DNA of 64,000 bases. Origin: Larix kaempferi (lineage: Eukaryota; Streptophyta; Pinopsida; Pinales; Pinaceae). The notes beneath the pieces were generated by a model. It ran no database searches. It was not told the DNA's origin and worked only from the letters and a program-made list of their open reading frames with translations. This document shows, in pieces, positions 33,637-43,872 of the stretch. A program made the translations under genes and the position numbers. The stretch covers positions 3,787,001 through 3,851,000 of the forward strand of contig BSBM01000125.1 of assembly GCA_027924585.1 (NCBI GenBank), written 5' to 3'. How positions within the stretch are numbered: position 1 is the first letter of the stretch; each line of letters starts with the position of its first letter.

Positions 33637-36248
33637 GAAACACTCTTGCCTCCCAACTCTATGAATAAGGATTGTAACATCCCGTGGGGTTGAAATCCAT
33701 GTCCATCAAATGATTTCAATGTAGTGTCAAAACGGTTCAACTCGGGGGAGCCAATTGCTCTCCAACAGGATAACAACATAACAGATGTAGAGGTTCCTTC
33801 GTCTAAGACAGTACAATGGATACTTTTCCTAGAAACATTGGTAACAATCTGAAGCACTAGTTGGTGGGAAAGCCTCGACTTGAAGTACTCTAACTTGAAC
33901 ATGGTGGTATTGGAGGAATTGGGGTCTACAGATCCTATGGAAGATAACAGGGTCTTACGCTAGTTGGGGCAGTTTTGTAAGACTTCTAATGTCAACATAG
34001 CACAAGGGGCCTGGGCTAGATATTATACAATGTTGTAGTTTTGAGTGGCCCGGGCGTTCGGATTGAAACTACTTTTCAAATCGTACTATTGGGTGGACTC
34101 AATACTGAATATGGTGAAAGTTTCTCTATGAAGAGAGGACCTTGAGGTAAAGAGATACTAGATATAGATGCAACATATTTTTCAGTATTACCTCTGTTAG
34201 ATTCCTTATCAGGAATGGAGTCGTATGTGCATTACCTGGTGGACAAGTTGATTGTTTTGTTGTGCATCATGAGAACATGAGCGGTCGTGGATGGTTCTCC
34301 TTGAGACAGAGGTGGTTGTTGTGAAATCATTTGTTGTTGTTGTGTGGGGAAGGGATCGGTTAAGACTGCAGGTGTGGGGTTTCCCTTGAGAAATTTTTTC
34401 ACTTCTTCACAATGTGGACACTTTTTCATGAAGTGATCGTCACCACACAATAAACAAGGATATTGAACCTTCTGTTTTTGCTTGGTGTCATCGAGATTAT
34501 TTTTGGGATCCTGCTGGTTAGAAGACTTCTTGGATTTTCCTATGTTCTTCTTTTTGCCACTATATTTTTTAGGTGAAGCAGTTTGAACTGAATTCAATTC
34601 CTCAGTGGAAGCAGGGTTGGGTGATCGATTGGTGTTATTTCCATCCCATGGAAAGGATGGAGTTGAACTATGGTAGTTTTATGATCCACCTGATTGTGTA
34701 GCAGGCTGGACATGAACAAAACCAATTATTCCATCGTTATGTGATCCCATGGGTGGTTTTGTTGGATCATGTGTAGGGTGGGGGGAATTAGGAATAATGT
34801 CATATAAGGTGTCAGATTGAGCATAGACTAAGTCTAATTACTGAGCACGTGAAATGTCTTGTTCTTCTGTAATGACCCCTCCCATAGGAAAGTCTTTAGT
34901 GATGATGGGTAGTAATGAATTAATGAACCAATCAACAAGTAGTTGATATGGAATGGGAGATTTAATGAGACTTCGTCTCCTTCTCCACTCATGGATATGA
35001 TCACAAATGTGGGTGGAATTCGATTGATGGAGAGAAGTAAAAATATCTGTGCCAGTTTCATAGTGGATCAGTAGTTGAAAATGAGTCAAAAAGGCCATAG
35101 ATAAAGATCGAAAATCGACAAAAGAATGTGGTGGTAACTCGATGTACCACTGTGCGGAAGTACCGGTAAGGGTTCATTGAAACAACCTCAGATGGATGAA
35201 ATCATCCATTAAGGATTTGGAGGAGCACCACAAATGATAAGTCATTACATGGTTATTAGGTTTCTCACCGGGTTTTCCGTCGAACTTTGGTATTTCTGAT
35301 GGTAACTTCACAAGAATAGGTGGCCAATTTATAACATGGTGGATGGGATCATTGGTCAAACAAGATAGATCCGATAGATCTAACGTAGCCATAAATGGTC
35401 ACTTTCGGTTTGGCTGCAGATACTAGTAATACTGATAAGGCATCTGAGTACCAGTAGGACCATGAATCGACTGATCATAGCATCCTCCCATACGGCATTG
35501 GCCATTAGGAGGTGGGCCTCCTGGATTGGGAGGTGGACCTGAAGGGGGTCCTCCTCTAGAATAAGGTGGTAGAACGCCAGAATATGAGGGTCCTCCAAGT
35601 CGAGGCGGGACAGGTAGTGGGGGAGGATGCGTGATAGGTGGTGGGGGTGGTCTGCTGGCTGGAGGTCCAGTTGGTGGAGCTTGATGATGACCCCACGGGG
35701 TTTTCATGTTTTTGGGATAGATTAAACTAGGAAAAATATTTCCTCGATAGTGTTGTCCTATAGAAACATTATGATTTCCTAGATATGTATGCACCCATGG
35801 GGTTGGTTCTAACTAGATGCCCCCCCCATTTGGTGTGTCCATGTAGGTTGTCCGGTGGCTGGGAGTGAACTTTCAACCATGCTATAGTTCATGTGTGAAT
35901 AATTTCATTTGCTCACATTGTGTCCCCTAACTGGTTGGTGCCCTCAAGTTAGATTTGGTTCACTGACTAGGGGTTTCCCCCCAGTTGAAAATTGTCCACC
36001 TTTTGGAGTATGCCCAATAAGCATATGTTGACCACTTATCGTAGGTTGACTTTGAATCATTTGTTGACTACTAACTAGAGGATAAATTCCACTCAAAGTT
36101 TGAGTTGTAGGTTGTGTTCCAGTTATGAAGTTAATAGTAGCTGAAGGTTTCCCTCTAGTTTTCGAAGTCAATTAAGGTGTTGAACCTGTTGAATGACTCT
36201 AAGGTGTACTAGACAGGAAAGAGGGTTGGCCTAGTTTGTAAGTGGTCA
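33637..36248 (-). pseudogene. Decayed G1 gag and protease (copy C)
   Basis: Gag lies at about 36248-34232 and includes: a repeat-rich part with PLVSSQQ, TISGQ and KPLVSEP (36171-35944); a Pro-rich segment (PPPPP runs, 35720-35500); the capsid-like part (35392-34838, with KFDGKPGEKPNNHVMTYHLWCSS and QLLVDWFINSLLPI); and a knuckle YPCLLCGDDHFMKKC with CX2CX3HX4C spacing (about 34470-34425). Protease follows at 33902-33637 with VLDEGTSTSVM. Frames are broken many times. The extreme N-terminus of gag is replaced at 36249 by a plus-strand G1 LTR. Confidence 0.8.
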
Positions 36249-38309
36249 TGATGGGGTTACGGAAAGAGTTTGTATTTACTTGTAAATATGCAAATAATTA
36301 GTCACTCTTGAACATGGTTTTCGTCTACATATTCATTCGATCTACTTGGATAATATGCTTATATTCAAGTCCCACCAATTCCATGAGTATTTTTACTCCT
36401 TTGATTCATTCAAATAATTATTCCATTATCATTTGCATTAGGTATCGGTTTCATTCTCGTCATGTCAATGCTGTTAAGTCAAGCCATCCCATGTTCAAGA
36501 GAGGTTTGTTAATTGAGTCAATATCTGCATTCATTTCACCTTCTATTATGTCGGTCACTCCTGAGTTAGTCTCAAATATTTCTCTACCGTCTGATCTACT
36601 CCAATAAATATTTGATCTTGTTTCGTGTCGATAATGGGGAAACATCATTGCCCTCCTTCAATCGGTTTATCCTTGTCGAATTCAACACATCATTCGAGGA
36701 TTAAACCTAGTAACCAATCAAGTACCTTGGGCCTGTTTGCCTCAACGACAGGTTACCTCGCTTTCAATAGTAAGTTCACATCATTGAATTTTGATTGAAA
36801 GATTCCACTGAGTGTTCGACCTCAACTCATTGATTCACATTTCGTGGTATGTACTATGATACCTTGGGGATCATTGACATCAATGGTGATTTCCCTAGAT
36901 CTTGTTAATGGTATTCATTAATGACCGATAATGAAGTGGTTTCTACCATGTTTGACTTCGAAACATTGTAATCACATGGTTAGATTTGTATCATTGTGGG
37001 TTCAACTTGAATACCTTGGGTTAACTCAGATATCGTACATAGGTTGCGATGGATATTTTTGGATTCATTTCACATGGATCCACTATTGTATTGGTCGTGG
37101 TTGTGTTATCATCTCATCATGGATCTACGCTTGTGTTTAGTAGCCATGATTGTGTTCAGTTGGTCTTTACTATCATGGATCTGCATTGTATTGGTTGGTA
37201 GCCATGTTAGGATTCATTTGAAACATATATCTCATTTTTTTGTATTGCAGGAGTCTTTGTTCATCACTCTAATCGATGGTCCTTGCCTCAACCCCTCATA
37301 TTGAAAATCATTTCAACTTCCTTATTTTTCCAGTTTCATGCTTTGAGGGGAATTTTGTCACACAAAAATCTCGTCATCATGAGTTATGTGTCCTCTATAT
37401 TCCTTTATTCCTAAAGCACTTGGGCTAAAATACCAAAAGAAGAGTTGATGTTTATCCCTTTGACTTTTGTTGTCACCTCTACGTGTCTTTCTCACTGGCA
37501 AGTTGCTTCAGACCTTAGGCGATGCGCTCTGCACATTGACAGAGCGCGTCGGTGACACGATTTTTCCTTGCACAAGGGGTGTCATCCTTCCATTGACGTG
37601 AGTTACTTTGTGCAAGGTGTGTCTTTTTTGGTTAAATTTGATAAAGAGAAGCTTCGATCGAATTCTCTAACCTTGGGTGTCGTGGAGGCTTATCCCTACA
37701 TACCTGGAAAGGTGGCATTCGATCCCCTTACCTAGTGGTATGATCCCTTAAGCTTCTCCCCTAAATCCTCAACCTCTCCTATCCCTTTTGGACTATAAAT
37801 ATGAACCCCCTCTCCATTGTTAAGGGAGGAAGGATATAGTACCCATCTGCTAGTGAAATTATGCTAGGATATCCTTTTCATCCATAAGAGGCAAATATTT
37901 GATCATTCAGGCTAGGATTGTTGGAAGGGAGTTATGACGTTAAAGCTTAGGTTGTAACACCTCTCTCTTTGTAGTTTCTATAATTACATTTAATACAAGT
38001 TATTTCTATAAACTTATTGTCTTTATAATGTTGAGGATTAGTTTCTTTGACTGCTGATATATATTGATTCATCATCATATGCTTTCACGATTTGTTTGTT
38101 TCCACTTGTTTTCTCTTATTTTGCAACCGAAGATATGAGTTTTAAGAGATGGATCAAATGAGAAGAAAGGATTTGCATTCATAAGGTAAGTTGTTTCTCG
38201 ATTACTTTGCATCTCAATCAATCTAGGAAAGTTATTTGTGTTATGTACTTGTTTTGTTCTAGATCTGAACCATTCAGACTAGGGAGATCCATTTGTGTCC
38301 TCCCTCACA
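36249..38309 (+). repeat. G1 LTR of the plus-strand copy P
   Basis: It starts TGATGGGG at the break in copy C gag and ends CCTCACA just before a spacer and primer-site-like sequence, about 2.06 kb. It matches 20104-21341 plus 6669-7143 in inverse, and its right half matches 54632-55608. TATAAATAT is at 37794-37802. Upstream of it are perfect dyads such as GCGCTCTG...CAGAGCGC (37523-37546) and TGACGTGA. An alternative start at TGTCACAC (37369), just after a purine tract TTGAGGGGAATTT, would give a 940-bp LTR; the long version explains both flanks better. Confidence 0.65.
37794..37802 (+). promoter_or_regulatory. TATA box of the G1 LTR (copy P)
   Basis: TATAAATAT followed by GAACCCCC. The same block is on the minus strand in copy Q near 55155-55175 (TATAAATATGAACCC) and in degraded form in copy B near 6825. 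Confidence 0.6.
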
Positions 38310-38328
38310 GATTGTCCATAAAAAAAAT

Positions 38329-38346
38329 TGGAGACCATACTGGGGA
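38329..38346 (+). promoter_or_regulatory. Probable primer binding site of G1 copy P
   Basis: TGGAGACCATACTGGGGA lies about 20 bases after the LTR end and has the form TGGnGACnnnnCTGGGGA, a degraded version of the sites at 3355 and 61510. Confidence 0.5.
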
Positions 38347-39217
38347 TAAGTAGCCCATATTTTTTATTTGGTTGTTTGATTTCTTTCCAATTAGCCTCTA
38401 AGTTGCTTCTTTTTCTTTGGATTTGATTATCAGAGAGCTTCTGGGTCATCCAGACTCGAATTGGGATTTTTATTGAGCCATTTGTATTTTATTCTTTGAG
38501 AGTAATTTTATTTTTCTTACTTGGATCTCGCCCGACTCACCTAGGCAGTTCATTTCATGCTTTAGATTTATAGTGACGCACATTTCCTTAAAGCAACCTA
38601 CGTCGTTGATGCTTTCAACTAGTTTGCAGCTTGCATCGTTGACTTACTCCTTATGTGTGAAAAGAGCGTCGTTGTGGCATCCAACGCTATGGTGTACCCT
38701 TGTAGGCTGCATTTCCCTTCATACCTTGGTACATTAGTTAAAAAATCTCTCATTTTGATTTTTGGCTTGATTTCTCGAGTTCTGTGTGTTGTCTTTGATA
38801 GTCACAAAACCTCCTAGACACAACATACTTTGTCTTTGGCTTGTTTTTGAAGTTTGAGTTTGATTTGGGTCTTAATTAGTCAAGTGAGTGTATCTCTCGT
38901 AGCTGGAAATTTCAATCCCTCATGAGCACATTCAGTCTTGTGACTCCCTATCAGTTTATCTGATCTGTTCAATCTAACTTCTAAGCCTTCCAATAGTTAG
39001 TTGGTGTGATTTTTGTAAAATTTTGTGTGGTTTTGTATGTGATTTTGAGTTCTTGGGTGATTAAGGTTTTCAAGAATATCCAATTGATTTAATATTGCAC
39101 TAGCATACATTCTCTAGTTATCTAAAAATAGGTTGAAAGAGTGGCATAATTCTCAGATTCATTGAGTGTATTAGTTAGGAAATAAAAATTTCTTATTCTC
39201 TCCATTTCGAGTGCATT
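38347..39217 (+). other. Leader of G1 copy P, first part
   Basis: Non-coding sequence between the primer site and the point where the Athila-like element inserted (GCATT at 39213-39217). No gene seen. Confidence 0.6.
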
Positions 39218-40777
39218 TGTTGGAGAGAACTTCTGCAGCATTTAGGAAGCTGCTAATTTTGGGAAGGATAACTAATTTTGGAGAGAAAGTACCAATTTTG
39301 GCGGTAAGACAAAGATATCGCCGTAGCGCAAATTCCGACGGGAATCACGGCGATAGGTACAGAAAAGTCAAGGCATGTGGTACAAAGAAGAGGCCGAAGG
39401 GAGAGCTCAACCACCGTAATAAAGGCGCCGAAGATGAAGAGAGGGTTCAGCTACCCTCATTAAAGAAGAAGGACTACAGTCAGCGTTGCTTGAACCAAGA
39501 AGAAGCGACGGGCCGATGCATTAAAGACAAAGGACTGCAGGAAGCGGCGACGAGACAGGAGGCGGCTATGGAAGTACAGCCAGTTGACTGTAAGTGGTTA
39601 GGGTTGAGTCACTGTTGGGATAAGGCCCACAGTTTTGTAACTGCGATGAGACCTTCGGGCCATCTATATATAGGAGTCTTTTTATATGATAAGGGGTTGG
39701 CCATATAGTGATAGAGCCATTAGGTAGAGGGTAGTCAAGTCTTTGTTGATGCGGAGTCTGAACATCCCTTAGAGAACAAGGGCCAACCTGTTGAGAGATT
39801 GTGCAATCCGCAGGGATTGAGAGAGAAAGAGAGTGCATTGTAAAGGGCAGGAAGAGAAAAGAGGTCTATAGAGAAGGTCTCCCACTGAGGTGGAGTTTCC
39901 CAGAAGATCCCTGTTGTAAAGAGTTGGAAAGGAACTGTGTTTATTCTTCGGAATTGTAACAAGAACCACAGTTCCCTTGGACGTAGTTCCCGCCCTGGGA
40001 GTAACAACATGCTTATCTAAGTAGCACTATTGTATTTGTGTAGCTGTTGCTTTCATTCACTTGCCTTTATTATATGCGAATGCTTCATTCTGTTATAAGT
40101 AATGTATATGGTCATCAGTTAAGTTCTGATTGATGTATAACAATTGTGATAGTCATAGCTAAAATTCTAGCGAACTAGAGAATTGTTAAGCAGAGGATAA
40201 TGTGCGAGTATGGACTGAATATAATGCATGAATGGTTCACTTAGACAGTGCTCAAAGTAATACTCTATTCAGTCACATTGTTGCGAGATATCAAGGGTCA
40301 AGTTCATTAGCAAGGGTTATGCTTGGGGATTAAATGCTATTACTAACTGCAGTAATAGGATAAGGATGGCTGAGACCACATATTAACCCAGGGAGCGGTC
40401 AAGAGTCGCGTACCGCAGGGACAAGAAGGGGAAGATATCGCACCTACGATATCTTAGGTATCGCTAGACGGGCTCACATAAGGGGAAGACTTATCGCATT
40501 CCCTGTGTAATGCGATAAGACAGAGGTGTAGCCGGAGTAATAGAATGAGGTGAGTCAACTCACGAGGAAAGGGTTAAGGTGGGTTTAAGCACCCTGGATG
40601 CCTCAGAACTTGGCTGAGGACACTTGAGTCTTCTGCCTCCCATTAGAATCACTTCGGGTGAGACTTCAGGTTGCTTCTGCGACCTGTTGCCGAAAGGGCC
40701 AGTGAGCTAAGGGTTCTATTGGTCTAAAAGATTACCGCAAGCCCGGGTCTGTCCAGAGAGTGAAAAAGAGATCAACA
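39218..40777 (+). repeat. 5' LTR of the full Athila-like element
   Basis: 1560 bp, TGTTGGAGAG...GATCAACA. TATATATAGG at 39665-39674 is the likely TATA box. An open frame of about 165 codons in U3 is conserved only because the two LTRs are nearly identical and is not supported as a gene. Confidence 0.95.
39665..39674 (+). promoter_or_regulatory. TATA box of the Athila-like 5' LTR
   Basis: TATATATAGG; the identical copy in the 3' LTR is at 51376-51385, and the truncated relative has TATATATATG at 15053. Confidence 0.6.
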
Positions 40778-40779
40778 AA

Positions 40780-40794
40780 TGGTTCCGTTGCCGG
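40780..40794 (+). promoter_or_regulatory. Primer binding site of the Athila-like element
   Basis: TGGTTCCGTTGCCGG starts two bases after the LTR. It differs at two positions from the complement of the plant tRNA-Asp 3' end, the primer typical of Athila elements. Confidence 0.75.
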
Positions 40795-40812
40795 TTTGAA
40801 CACATTGAGCTG

Positions 40813-41295
40813 ATGTTCTGCTGGGATCCTACCAAGCAAGAACTTAACCAGTGGGTTGAGTTAAAAGAAAGAGAGTTTGCTGTAAAAGAAAACAAGAATC
40901 CTAGACTGAGCACTGACGCTTGGCTACAGAAGCACATTTTTACAGATCTCCATGAGATATTCTTCGTAACCTATGCTATTGAGTTATATGGTTGGTTATC
41001 AAAGCTTGCTGACAACAGCGGTGTCAAGAAGAATCGAGAAGTTGTCTGGACAGCAGAGCTGATTCAGACATTGAAAGGTGTCGATAAACCCATCTCACGC
41101 GCAGTAGACTTCTGGCTTGCGAGTTTGCTGGAAGGCTTCATCACAGAGTTCGCGGTTGATCAGAGAAAAAGTTTCAGCGCAGCAGAACGGTACTTCTTCA
41201 AGTGTTATCGCGGTAAGTACCTAAACTCTTTAGATCTGTCCATTAAGCAATTACTATATGAAAAAGGAGTACTGGATATACTCTCAGATGAATAG
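40813..41295 (+). CDS. First ORF (ORF0) upstream of gag, unknown function
   Basis: 160 codons from ATG 40813 (MFCWDPTKQELNQW) to TAG 41293, with a second TAG directly after it and the gag ATG 13 bases later. I do not recognise the protein. It is helical in character, rich in aromatic residues (LHEIFFVTYAIELYGWL, AERYFFKCYRGKYLNSL), with a charged N-terminal part. No zinc, membrane or signal motif is seen. The same phase is open upstream of the ATG through the primer site into the LTR (back to TAA 40708), and that stretch reads as a plausible amphipathic continuation. Translation may therefore start earlier by a non-ATG or spliced route, or the openness may be chance. It could act as a matrix-like or leader protein of Gag; that is a guess. 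Confidence 0.6.
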   Translation: MFCWDPTKQELNQWVELKEREFAVKENKNPRLSTDAWLQKHIFTDLHEIFFVTYAIELYGWLSKLADNSGVKKNREVVWTAELIQTLKGVDKPISRAVDFWLASLLEGFITEFAVDQRKSFSAAERYFFKCYRGKYLNSLDLSIKQLLYEKGVLDILSDE

Positions 41296-41310
41296 TAGCA
41301 TGATATTGTA

Positions 41311-42753
41311 ATGTCAGTAGACTCTGAAAGTGATTACGAGTATCTTGGACATACACGTAGTGGTAAAAGATATAGAGTCAACGATTCATCCTCTTCTGAA
41401 GAAAACAGCTCAGATCACTCGAGACAGCAGATTCAGAACCCTAGGACTCCCCAAAAGCCAGTCGGAACTCAGAATAATCCTGCAGGAACCCCGTCCGGTA
41501 GCTCTTACACAGCGAATACTACTGCTACACCCTCCACATCTACACCGCCGAGTGGTAGTAATACAGCAAACCAGAACCCACCATCTAGAAACAGAATGGG
41601 AGATGATATGAAGCTACCAACATTCAAGGGTACAGGGTCGGAGGACCCTGATCAACACTGGTTCTTATGCGAAGCCATATGGACCATTAAGCAAATACAA
41701 GACGATAATGTCAAGCTTGTCCAGCTGGCCACCACATTTAGAGAAAGAGCATTAACTTGGTATATGAAGTATACCAATGGCCATAACAGAACGCTTGCAC
41801 AGGTTAGAACTGCTATGATTAAAGAGTTTAAAAAACCTAAATCCGAGTCACAGTGCATAGCAGAACTTAAAGATATTAAACAATTTCCTACGGAGACGGT
41901 TTGGGATTTTGACCAGAGATTCAAAACCCTCATTGATCAGGTAAGCTTTGAGCTTGCGCCTCAACAGCATAAAGAATGGTTTATCGCAGCAATATTACCA
42001 CACATCAGACTTCCGCTAATGCAACAGAAATTAAATACACAAGATGAAGCATTAGAAATGGCAATGAAACTAGAGGCTTCACCTCTAGCAGAAACTAGCA
42101 CCGGTATCACTAATCTGCAAAATCAGCTAGCTAACCTCACTTTACAGCTGCATGAAATTAAGAAAGGAAAGGAGGTTGCGCATGAAATTTGGTGTACTAA
42201 GTGTAAAGCGCAGGGACACAGTAAGGACAACTGTCTTGTCTTTGTTGACTATATCGCTAGTGGAGATCCTAACCCGTTGATGCAGAACCAGGGGCCATGG
42301 TGTGAGATTTGTAGAACCAGAGGACACAGTCCTCAGGAATGCCCTCTCCTTCAGAAATATGTACAGACACCAAAGAACCTATACTGCAATTTCTGTAAAT
42401 CTGTGGGACATGACGAAAACAACTGTAGAGCTTATGAGTTAATGATAGAAAGAAAGCATGACCTTTACAGAGTTCAGTTAGAAGCATCGGGACCAGCAGT
42501 ACGTCCACAAACTGATCCGACTCAGGGAGGCCGTGGAGGAAATTTCAGAGGCCGAGGACGCGGAGGAGGCTATGAATCTGGCCGTGGCCGTGGAACTATC
42601 ACCTGTTATAACTGTGGAGGCACAGGACATTACGCTAGAGACTGTCAGAACCCTACTACAACGTGCAAGTATTGTAAATCTTATGATCACACAATAGAGG
42701 AGTGTCCCATATTGATAGCTAAGATCAAGGACGCCAAGCCAGCAACCAATTAG
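41311..42753 (+). CDS. gag: Gag with five zinc knuckles
   Basis: 480 codons, ATG 41311 to TAG 42751. Residues 1-95 are low-complexity Ser/Thr/Pro/Asn. Residues about 97-245 are a Retrotrans_gag-type capsid (FKGTGSEDPDQHWF, RERALTWYMKY, FDQRFKTLIDQV). Then come CCHC knuckles of CX2CX4HX4C form at about residues 295 (CTKCKAQGHSKDNC), 331 (CEICRTRGHSPQEC), 359 (CNFCKSVGHDENNC), 432 (CYNCGGTGHYARDC) and 452 (CKYCKSYDHTIEEC). A Gly/Arg-rich RGG-like stretch lies between the third and fourth, suited to RNA binding. The TAG is in phase with the downstream protease frame, so either it is a regulated stop or a mutation. No frameshift signal would be needed. Confidence 0.9.
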   Translation: MSVDSESDYEYLGHTRSGKRYRVNDSSSSEENSSDHSRQQIQNPRTPQKPVGTQNNPAGTPSGSSYTANTTATPSTSTPPSGSNTANQNPPSRNRMGDDMKLPTFKGTGSEDPDQHWFLCEAIWTIKQIQDDNVKLVQLATTFRERALTWYMKYTNGHNRTLAQVRTAMIKEFKKPKSESQCIAELKDIKQFPTETVWDFDQRFKTLIDQVSFELAPQQHKEWFIAAILPHIRLPLMQQKLNTQDEALEMAMKLEASPLAETSTGITNLQNQLANLTLQLHEIKKGKEVAHEIWCTKCKAQGHSKDNCLVFVDYIASGDPNPLMQNQGPWCEICRTRGHSPQECPLLQKYVQTPKNLYCNFCKSVGHDENNCRAYELMIERKHDLYRVQLEASGPAVRPQTDPTQGGRGGNFRGRGRGGGYESGRGRGTITCYNCGGTGHYARDCQNPTTTCKYCKSYDHTIEECPILIAKIKDAKPATN

Positions 42754-43872
42754 ACTATCCAGTTTATCGCTGCTGAGCAGAACGAAGCAGAACCACGAGT
42801 CAATATTGTAACTCGCAGTGGTCTCTCCACAAGTAACATATCGCAGGATGCGGAAAAAACGACAGGAACGCAGTGGGTGCGCAAGGCTCCAGGAAAACCT
42901 ATCCCACTCGATCTACAGAAGAATAAGGAGGCATTTCAGCAAACTAAGACTTCCTTTGCTGAACAGACACAGTCCAGATCACTATTATTACCATCTCAGG
43001 GTATACCGCGGAAACCACCACATGATGTTAGTACTGCGCAGCTACCACAGGCTAGCACATCTGGAAGATGCGACGAAGAGGAATTGACCGGGAGTGTACA
43101 GTCCTTCTTGCAGAGTTGTTTGAAACTTCTAAGAAATGGGAAAGCTGTAGAGGAACTACAGAAATTTATTGATCAATGTCAACAGAGCCCTCCCTTGAGC
43201 AATACACAGCGCACCATTCACCATATAATGGGCCATACAAGGACAGGAAGAGAGATGAGGCTCACAGCGCAGATCAGACTATTTGAAATGGATGAGGTTA
43301 TCCTAGACTTAGGATCAGAAGTAAATGTCTTGACTAAGCAGACATGGGAACAGATGGGAAGTCCAAAACTAAGCAGATCCCCTATCCATCTTAGACTAGC
43401 TAATCAGCAGAGAATATCACCGATGGGTCGTCTATCGCATGTCCCAGTGGACATCGACGGAGTTCACACATATGCCGATTTTGAGATTATAGAAATTATT
43501 GGTGACACCAAACCCTATCCAGCTCTATTAGGTATTGATTGGGCTTTTGATAACATGGCTGTTATCAACCAAAAGAAAAGGCAGATGACATTTGAAGATG
43601 CTCAAGTCTGGGTTATCGCACCATTAGACCCCTTACAGGGTCCTCGCTACATTGAGCCAATCAAAGCTGAAGAGGAGGTGCATAACATGGAAAATTTGTA
43701 CCAAATGACTTCTAATCAGACAGATTACATTGATCCTACAGCTGATGGACATATTAGCTGGAGATGTGATAGCTCATGCACATCAGATTCAGATGTTGGC
43801 TTAGAGAATTGGAAAAATAGGCTCCACGAAGTTTCTACTCGCAGATGCGCATTCATGACTAAGTCACTGTGA
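42754..43872 (+). CDS. pro: Protease segment of the pol frame
   Basis: 373 codons between the gag TAG and TGA 43870, in the same phase as gag, with no ATG required if the TAG is read through. The N-terminal 130 residues are linker. The aspartic protease is around residues 160-290: VILDLGSEVNVLTKQTWEQMG carries the catalytic Asp at about residue 185, with DLG instead of DSG/DTG; the flap-like part and PALLGIDWAFDN (third conserved block) follow. DLG-type proteases are known in some plant Gypsy lineages. The C-terminal 90 residues have no recognised domain. The frame after the TGA continues directly into the capsid-like segment. Confidence 0.75.
   Translation, partial: TIQFIAAEQNEAEPRVNIVTRSGLSTSNISQDAEKTTGTQWVRKAPGKPIPLDLQKNKEAFQQTKTSFAEQTQSRSLLLPSQGIPRKPPHDVSTAQLPQASTSGRCDEEELTGSVQSFLQSCLKLLRNGKAVEELQKFIDQCQQSPPLSNTQRTIHHIMGHTRTGREMRLTAQIRLFEMDEVILDLGSEVNVLTKQTWEQMGSPKLSRSPIHLRLANQQRISPMGRLSHVPVDIDGVHTYADFEIIEIIGDTKPYPALLGIDWAFDNMAVINQKKRQMTFEDAQVWVIAPLDPLQGPRYIEPIKAEEEVHNMENLYQMTSNQTDYIDPTADGHISWRCDSSCTSDSDVGLENWKNRLHEVSTRRCAFMTKSL

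Noticed and set aside
37350-37370. Purine tract TTGAGGGGAATTT followed by TGTCAC as a 3' LTR border in copy P
   Set aside because: The longer LTR starting at TGATGGGG (36249) agrees with copy B and explains both flanks; the short version remains possible and is noted in the LTR entry.
39211-39708. Open frame of about 165 codons in both LTRs of the full Athila-like element (also 50916-51419)
   Set aside because: It looks conserved only because the LTRs are nearly identical. It spans the LTR edge and U3, and the LTR at 14545-15997 does not keep it open.
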